From positions 7,316,001-7,380,000 of the forward strand of contig NZ_JACCBA010000001.1 of the NCBI RefSeq assembly GCF_013409365.1: DNA of 64,000 nt, given 5' to 3'. The notes under the pieces were generated by a model, which saw only the letters and a program-made list of their open reading frames with translations, did not search any database and had not been told where the DNA came from. This DNA is from Actinomadura luteofluorescens (lineage in GTDB: Bacteria > Actinomycetota > Actinomycetes > Streptosporangiales > Streptosporangiaceae). How positions within the stretch are numbered: the stretch's first letter is position 1; each line of letters begins with the position of its first letter. Both the position numbers and the translations under genes were made by a program. Of the stretch, positions 59,694 to 64,000 are shown in pieces.

Positions 59694-61124
59694 TGGGGCG
59701 ACACCTTCGCCAACGACCAGGACCAGCCGAACGGATGGTTCGTCCAGCAGATGTTCGAGTTGGAGAAGCAGGAAGGCGGCGACTACCTGCTCCGCTACGC
59801 CGGGTACGAGAAGGCCTACGACTGGGCCGACCCGGCGAAGACCTACGTGAAGGCGCAGGACGACGGAACGCTCGCCCTCACCACGAAGGCCGAGGCGTCC
59901 CGCTTCTCCAAGGACGTCGTCAGCAGCGGCGTGGACTCCGCGGTCAAGGCCGTGACGGGCGCCGGAGCCGCCGTCGTCGTGGTCGGCAGCATGCCGTTCA
60001 TCAACGGCCGCGAGGACCACGACCGCACCTCGATGGCGCTCGCCGAAGGGCAGTCGGAACTCGTCAAGGCCGTCCGCAAGGCGAACCCGAACACGGTCGT
60101 GGTGGTGGAGAACAGCTACCCCACGACGCTCGACTGGGAGCAGGAGAACGTCCCCGCGATCCTGTGGACGAGCCACGCCGGAGCCGAGACGGGCAACGCC
60201 CTGGCGTCCCTGCTGTTCGGCGACGAGAGCCCCTCGGGCAAGCTGCCGCAGACCTGGTACCGCTCCGGCGCCGCCCTGCCCGACATCCTCGACTACGACA
60301 TCATCAAGTCGGACCGGACGTACCAGTACTACAAGGGCAAGCCGCTCTACCCGTTCGGCCACGGCCTGTCCTACACCACGTTCCGGTACGGTCGGCCGCG
60401 CCTCAGCGCCCGCTCCGTCGACCGCGACGGGACGGTGACCGTCACGGTCCCGGTGACCAACACCGGCGGGAAGGCCGGGGACGAGGTCGTCCAGCTCTAC
60501 ACGCACCAGCGGGAGTCGCGGGTGAAGCAGCCGGTGAAGAGGCTGCGCGCCTTCGCCAGGGTCCACGCCGCCCCCGGTCAGACGGTGACGGCGGAGCTCC
60601 GGCTGAACGCGTCGGACCTCGCCGTCTGGGACGTCACGCGCGGCAGGTGGGCGGTCGAGAAGTCGAAGCACGACCTGCTCATCGGCTCCTCGTCCACCGA
60701 CGTCCGGCGGCGCGCGGTCCTCGACGTGCGCGGCGAGACGATCCCCGCCCGCGACCTCGCCGGGCCGACCCGCGCCGCCGACTTCGACGACCAGAGCGGC
60801 GTCCGGCTGGTCGACGAGACGAAGACGTCCGGTGACGCGGTGACCGGTGCGCCCGGTTCCTGGCTGAAGTTCGCGGACGCGGCCCTCGGTTCGTCCACCG
60901 GCAGGATCACCGCTCGCGTGGCGGGCACGTCCGCGACCATCATCGAGGTCCGCCTGGACCGCCCGAACGGCCCCCTCGCCGGGACCCTCACCGTCCCGTC
61001 CACGGACGGCGCCTACAGCTACAAGGAGATCAGCGCGCCACTGACCGGAACCCGCGGAAACCGCGACGTCTACCTGGTCCTCAAGGGCGAGACCCGCCTG
61101 AGCACTTTCTCCATGACCCGCTGA
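59694..61124 (+). pseudogene. 3' fragment of the secreted GH3 beta-glucosidase
   Basis: The open frame resumes as WGDTFANDQDQPNGWFVQQM and encodes the C-terminal sandwich (VVVVGSMPFINGREDHDRTS, PLYPFGHGLSYTTFRYG), a fibronectin-like domain (about VTVPVTNTGGKAGDEVVQLY) and a carbohydrate-binding-like end. Compared with full-length GH3 enzymes of this kind, the catalytic barrel of several hundred residues is missing between the fragments. An internal ATG at 59751 could give a 457-residue protein without catalytic residues. Confidence 0.85.
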
Positions 61125-61138
61125 CCCTCTCCTGGCGC

Positions 61139-61170
61139 GAGGGGCGCGACCTCACAGGTTCGCGCCCCTC
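61139..61170. terminator. Hairpin after the GH3 remnant
   Basis: GAGGGGCGCGA pairs with TCGCGCCCCTC (11 bp, 10-nt loop) between the GH3 remnant and the convergent SnoaL-like gene. Confidence 0.65.
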
Positions 61171-61198
61171 AGCGCCTGGAGGGCGTCGGTGGTGGCAC

Positions 61199-61678
61199 CT
61201 ACCCCTGGTGAGGTGACGAGGCGCGGGGCGGGAGGTTCTCGGGGCGGCGGAGGTGGTGGGTCAGGTCGCCCGCCAGGTCGAGGGTGATGCGGCGGGAGGT
61301 GAAGTGCCAGCGGCCGCCGGTGCGGGTGAAGGCGTCGTCGTAGGTGCCGCAGGCGATGGGCTGGAGGGGGAGGCCCGGGACGGCCTGGAGGACGGTGTAG
61401 TACGCATTGGACGTCGCCGTGCCCGCCTCCTCGTCCACCTCGACGGCGAGGTTCGTGGTGACGTGCTTGGTGCGGAGGGTGCCGTCGGGGTGGACGATCA
61501 CGGTCCGCTCGAACATCGCCGCGATCGCCTCGCCGCCGCGCAGGGTGCCGCCGCTGCCGGTGAACGAGGCGTCGGCGAACAGGTCGCGGATGCCCGCGAA
61601 GTCGGCGCCGTCCACGCACGCGGCGTAGCGGTGGACGAGGTTGGCGATGGCCTGGTGGCTCGGCTGGTCGGCGGGCAT
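61199..61678 (-). CDS. SnoaL/NTF2-like protein (SnoaL_4)
   Basis: 159 residues from ATG 61678. HQAIANLVHRYAACVDGADF followed by AGIRDLFADASFTGSGG is the opening of the SnoaL_4 fold; YDDAFTRTGGRWHFTSRRI is its last conserved strand pair. The small cone-shaped fold serves hydratases, isomerases or ligand carriers; without further residues a reaction cannot be named. Isolated gene. The 282 bp upstream, up to 61960, show no gene. Confidence 0.82.
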   Translation of the reverse strand: MPADQPSHQAIANLVHRYAACVDGADFAGIRDLFADASFTGSGGTLRGGEAIAAMFERTVIVHPDGTLRTKHVTTNLAVEVDEEAGTATSNAYYTVLQAVPGLPLQPIACGTYDDAFTRTGGRWHFTSRRITLDLAGDLTHHLRRPENLPPRASSPHQG

Positions 61679-61960
61679 GGGCCTGATCCTGGTGCACGGG
61701 CGGGGCGGCTCGGCGGGCCGGGTCCCGGTGGACGGGACGGCGCGGATAGCACACCCGGCGGGCAATTCACCACATATTGGCATTGCACATTCCGGCAGAC
61801 GTGATTTAAGAATGAACGGGTGGCCGGTGTGGGACGTGGAATGGCCTTGTTTGAGGGAGTTTGTGGCACCTAATGTCTGGATGCGGCGGGACATCCACCA
61901 CCATTCGATGCCCCGCCGGCCATTGCCGCAGATCGCGGTGGGCAATCCAGGGAGGAAGAC

Positions 61961-62353
61961 ATGCACATGTCGCGTGCCCGTTTCCGGTGGGCGGCCGTTC
62001 TGGCCGGAATGGCGATGATCGCCCCGGCCGTGCCGGCCCGGGCGGACGGCCCGGCCGGCGCCTACCTGCTCACGGTGGCGCCGCGGAGCGGTCCCGCCAC
62101 CACGCGGACCCTGTGGTGCGACCCGGACGGAGGGACGCACGGCGCCGCTTCCCAGGCCTGCGACCAGCTCGAAGCCGCCGGCGGCGAGATCGGGCTCGTT
62201 CCCGCGCGGCCGGACCCGTGCACGCTGGAGCACGCGCCCGTCACGCTGATCGCGAACGGCGTCTGGCACGGAACCGCCCGGCATTTCACGCGGACGTATG
62301 CGAACCGGTGCCTCGCCGTGCGCGCCACCGGTGGAATCCTTTTCGGCGAGTAA
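61961..62353 (+). CDS. Streptomyces subtilisin inhibitor-type (SSI) secreted protease inhibitor
   Basis: 130 residues from ATG 61961, with GGGAGGAAG upstream; signal peptide to about APAVPARA. The mature part matches SSI: YLLTVAPRSGPATTRTLWCD, GGTHGAASQACDQLEAAGGE, then PDPCTLEHAPVTLIANGVWH. Four cysteines fit the two SSI disulfides. By alignment with SSI (CPMVYDPV), the reactive bond falls between Leu and Glu in CTLEHAPV, so P1 is Leu, suggesting subtilisin- or chymotrypsin-like targets. Followed by an emfourin-type gene. Confidence 0.9.
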   Translation: MHMSRARFRWAAVLAGMAMIAPAVPARADGPAGAYLLTVAPRSGPATTRTLWCDPDGGTHGAASQACDQLEAAGGEIGLVPARPDPCTLEHAPVTLIANGVWHGTARHFTRTYANRCLAVRATGGILFGE

Positions 62354-62363
62354 CCCACGATCT

Positions 62364-62407
62364 GCGGGCCGCCGGAATGGGGAGCGGGGTGCCGTCCGGC
62401 GGCCCGC
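62364..62407 (+). terminator. Hairpin between the two inhibitor genes
   Basis: GCGGGCCGCCGGA (62364-62376) pairs with TCCGGCGGCCCGC (62395-62407), 13 bp with an 18-nt loop. The ribosome site AAAAGGAG of the next gene follows immediately, so it may attenuate read-through instead of stopping it fully. Confidence 0.6.
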
Positions 62408-62425
62408 GCAAAAGGAGAGAGAGCC

Positions 62426-62749
62426 ATGCTCGCCCACATCGGGCCGGACGTGCTGGTCACCTACGAGCGTTCCGGGGGTTTTGCCGGAATTCACCAGAAA
62501 GTTACCGTGGACAGGTCGGGAACGGCGCTCGTCAATGACGAGAAGGTCGCGGTCGGCGCGGAGGAGATGCGCGGCCTGGAGGACGCGCTGAGCCGCGTCG
62601 TCACCACCGGGTCCTCGTCCGCGGGCTGCCAGGTGGCCGACCACTTCACCTACACGCTCACCTACCGCGGGCACCGGGCGACCCGGTGCTGGCTGCCGTC
62701 CGACTGGCGCGACGCCGTCGAGCGGCTGGAGGCACTGACCGGGCCGTGA
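62426..62749 (+). CDS. Emfourin-like metalloprotease inhibitor
   Basis: 107 residues from ATG 62426 behind AAAAGGAG. LVTYERSGGFAGIHQKVTVD is the emfourin (protealysin inhibitor, M4in) family signature; FTYTLTYRGHRATRCWLPSD forms the second beta unit. Emfourins inhibit thermolysin-like M4 proteases. No signal peptide is visible, so it would act inside the cell or leave by another route. Its place 72 bp after the SSI gene pairs a serine- and a metalloprotease inhibitor. No M4 protease gene is nearby. Confidence 0.72.
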   Translation: MLAHIGPDVLVTYERSGGFAGIHQKVTVDRSGTALVNDEKVAVGAEEMRGLEDALSRVVTTGSSSAGCQVADHFTYTLTYRGHRATRCWLPSDWRDAVERLEALTGP

Positions 62750-62767
62750 GCCCCGGGGGCGCCGCCC

Positions 62768-63250
62768 TCAGGCGGAGGCGCGCGTGTGCAGCTCGCGCAT
62801 CGCCGCTTCGAGGGCGGCGACCGGGCCGTCCACCGGGACGCCCGGCGCCACCTCCCGCACCGGGATGGCGTTGACCGGCCCGGCCTCGGCGCCCAGCTCG
62901 GTGCGCAGGGCCACGAGCTGCCGGGACGACATGATGTAGACGATCCGGCCGAGACCGACCCAGGCGTGCGCGGCCGAGCACATCGGGCAGTGCTCGCCCG
63001 AGGTGTAGACGGTGGCCGCCGCGCGCTCGTCCGGCGTCATGTGGTTCGCCGCCCACCGCGCGATCTCGAACTCGGGGTGGCGGGTCTGGTCGCCGTCCGC
63101 CGTGCGGTTGCGGTCTTCGAACAGGACCTCGCCGGACGCCGACACCAGCACGGACCCGAACGGCTCGTCGGCCGACTCCAGCGCCTCCCGCGCAAGCTCC
63201 ACGCAGCGGTCGAGGAAGACGCGCTCGGCGGCGGTCGGTTCGTAGGCCAT
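62768..63250 (-). CDS. Nucleoside/guanine deaminase-like zinc deaminase
   Basis: 160 residues from ATG 63250, preceded by AAGGAG. Cytidine deaminase fold with HPEFE (His zinc ligand and catalytic Glu) and the SGEHCPMCSAA zinc motif (two Cys), as in TadA/GuaD-type enzymes. EPFGSVLVSASGEVLFEDRN is typical of the guanine deaminase/nucleoside deaminase side. Likely converts a purine base or nucleoside; the precise substrate is open. Confidence 0.85.
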   Translation of the reverse strand: MAYEPTAAERVFLDRCVELAREALESADEPFGSVLVSASGEVLFEDRNRTADGDQTRHPEFEIARWAANHMTPDERAAATVYTSGEHCPMCSAAHAWVGLGRIVYIMSSRQLVALRTELGAEAGPVNAIPVREVAPGVPVDGPVAALEAAMRELHTRASA

Positions 63251-63314
63251 GTCTGAGCTCCTTGCCCGCGGGACGACTCGCACGATCATAGGCGCGGCGC
63301 GGGCCGGCCCGGGC

Positions 63315-64000
63315 TCACGCGGAGTCGCGCAGCACCAGGTGGGGGCGCAGGATGACGACCGGGTCCGCGACGGTCTCGCCGCGGATCCGGGACACCAGCA
63401 GCCGGGCCATCTCCCGGCCCATCTCCTCCGGCGACTGGTGGACGGTGCTGAGCGGCGGGTCGGCCAGCGGCGCGGCGGCCGAGTCGTCGAAGCCGATCAC
63501 CGCGACGTCGCCGGGGATGCTGCGCCCGCTGCGGTGCAGGACCCGCAGCGCGCCGAGCGCCATCGGGTCGTCGGCGGCGAACACCGCGTCCAGCTCCGGC
63601 TCGGCGGCCAGCAGCCGCTCCGCCGCGGTGATGCCGCTGGCCTCGCCGAAGTCGCCGTACTCGACGTACTCGGGCAGCCCCGCCGCGGCGAGGGCCTCCC
63701 GGTAGCCGGCCAGCCGGTCGATGCCGACCCCCATGTCCTGGGGGCCGGCGATGGTCGCGATGCGCCGCCGGCCGCCCGCGATGAGGTGGCCGACGGCCTC
63801 GCGGGCGCCGCTGCGGTTGTCGACGTCGACGTAGCTGACCGGGTGCAGGCCGGGCGGGCGGCCGCCGAGGACGGTCGGCACGCCGTTGGCCTCCAGCTTC
63901 GCGGGCAGCGGGTCCTCGGCGTGCAGGGAGGTGAGGAGCACCCCGTCCACGTGCTGGGTGGTGAGGTAGTCCTCCAGCCGGCCGTACTCGTCGGGGGAGC
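63315..64000 (-). CDS. LacI-family regulator, N-terminus outside window
   Basis: Open to the right edge; the 228 visible residues are the sensor domain: VDGVLLTSLHAEDPLPAKLE, VGHLIAGGRRRIATIAGPQD, DPMALGALRVLHRSGRSIPG, and VAVIGFDDSAAAPLADPPLS, then TVHQSPEEMGREMARLL. The DNA-binding domain lies beyond the window. Its targets are not visible here. Confidence 0.9.
   Translation of the reverse strand, partial: SPDEYGRLEDYLTTQHVDGVLLTSLHAEDPLPAKLEANGVPTVLGGRPPGLHPVSYVDVDNRSGAREAVGHLIAGGRRRIATIAGPQDMGVGIDRLAGYREALAAAGLPEYVEYGDFGEASGITAAERLLAAEPELDAVFAADDPMALGALRVLHRSGRSIPGDVAVIGFDDSAAAPLADPPLSTVHQSPEEMGREMARLLVSRIRGETVADPVVILRPHLVLRDSA

Noticed and set aside
59751..61124. Functional stand-alone GH3 C-terminal protein from ATG 59751
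   Set aside because: No signal peptide or ribosome site of note and no catalytic residues; better seen as the tail of a disrupted gene.

Overview
The window is very GC-rich, dense with genes, and uses many GTG/TTG starts and ATGA/GTGA overlaps between neighbouring genes. Gene content (LLM-type F420 oxidoreductase, SSI-type subtilisin inhibitor, DUF1906, split pdhABC, SigK/RskA, CebR-type operator) points to the chromosome of a filamentous actinomycete, with Streptosporangiales/Thermomonosporaceae relatives such as Actinomadura the best guess. That placement is an inference from gene content, not from a marker gene.

1-10 kb: partial DUF1906 gene; a secreted protein with a histone-like Lys/Ala/Pro tail; an F420-type oxidoreductase; a DHA2 drug exporter with a divergent TetR regulator and two kinds of palindromic operator; then a DUF2263 (bacterial PARG-type) gene divergent from the RNA-repair operon hen1-pnkp. 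10-23 kb: zinc-ribbon protein; a coupled phosphotransferase and acyl-CoA ligase; a Gfo/Idh oxidoreductase; a secreted beta-propeller beside a decayed paralogue joined to a 115-bp copy of the ligase 5' end; AsnC/MFS pair; manA-glucokinase; a sigma region-4-only protein; a frameshifted LysR facing an SDR gene.

23.3-31.3 kb: four packed tRNA genes (Ser-GCT, CAT, Arg-GCG, His-GTG), a complete IS5-family element, a GH3 beta-glucosidase, an orphan sugar-binding lipoprotein with a Gfo/Idh gene and a divergent ROK regulator, and a small toxin-antitoxin-like pair. 31.2-38.7 kb: pnuC-nadR (NAD salvage), then sigK-rskA beside a coupled NicO transporter/TPR/DUF4331 operon. 38.9-48.4 kb: an SDR gene with a palindromic operator, pdhABC with a divergent GntR, and a second GntR divergent from an NRAMP-pxpB-pxpC-ycsI operon that lacks pxpA.

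48.5-61 kb is the carbohydrate island: a Ser/Thr kinase with an extracellular CBM2 domain, then a sugar ABC transporter (binding protein and two permeases), a YicI-type GH31 alpha-xylosidase, a GH1 beta-glucosidase and a LacI regulator. The promoter carries a CebR/CelR-type box and a second palindrome, which recurs ahead of the next gene, a GH3 destroyed by a TnpB-only IS element and a large internal deletion. Together these suggest uptake and intracellular breakdown of xyloglucan- or cellulose-derived oligosaccharides. 61-64 kb: SnoaL-like protein, two adjacent protease inhibitors (SSI and emfourin type), a nucleoside deaminase, and a partial LacI gene at the right edge.
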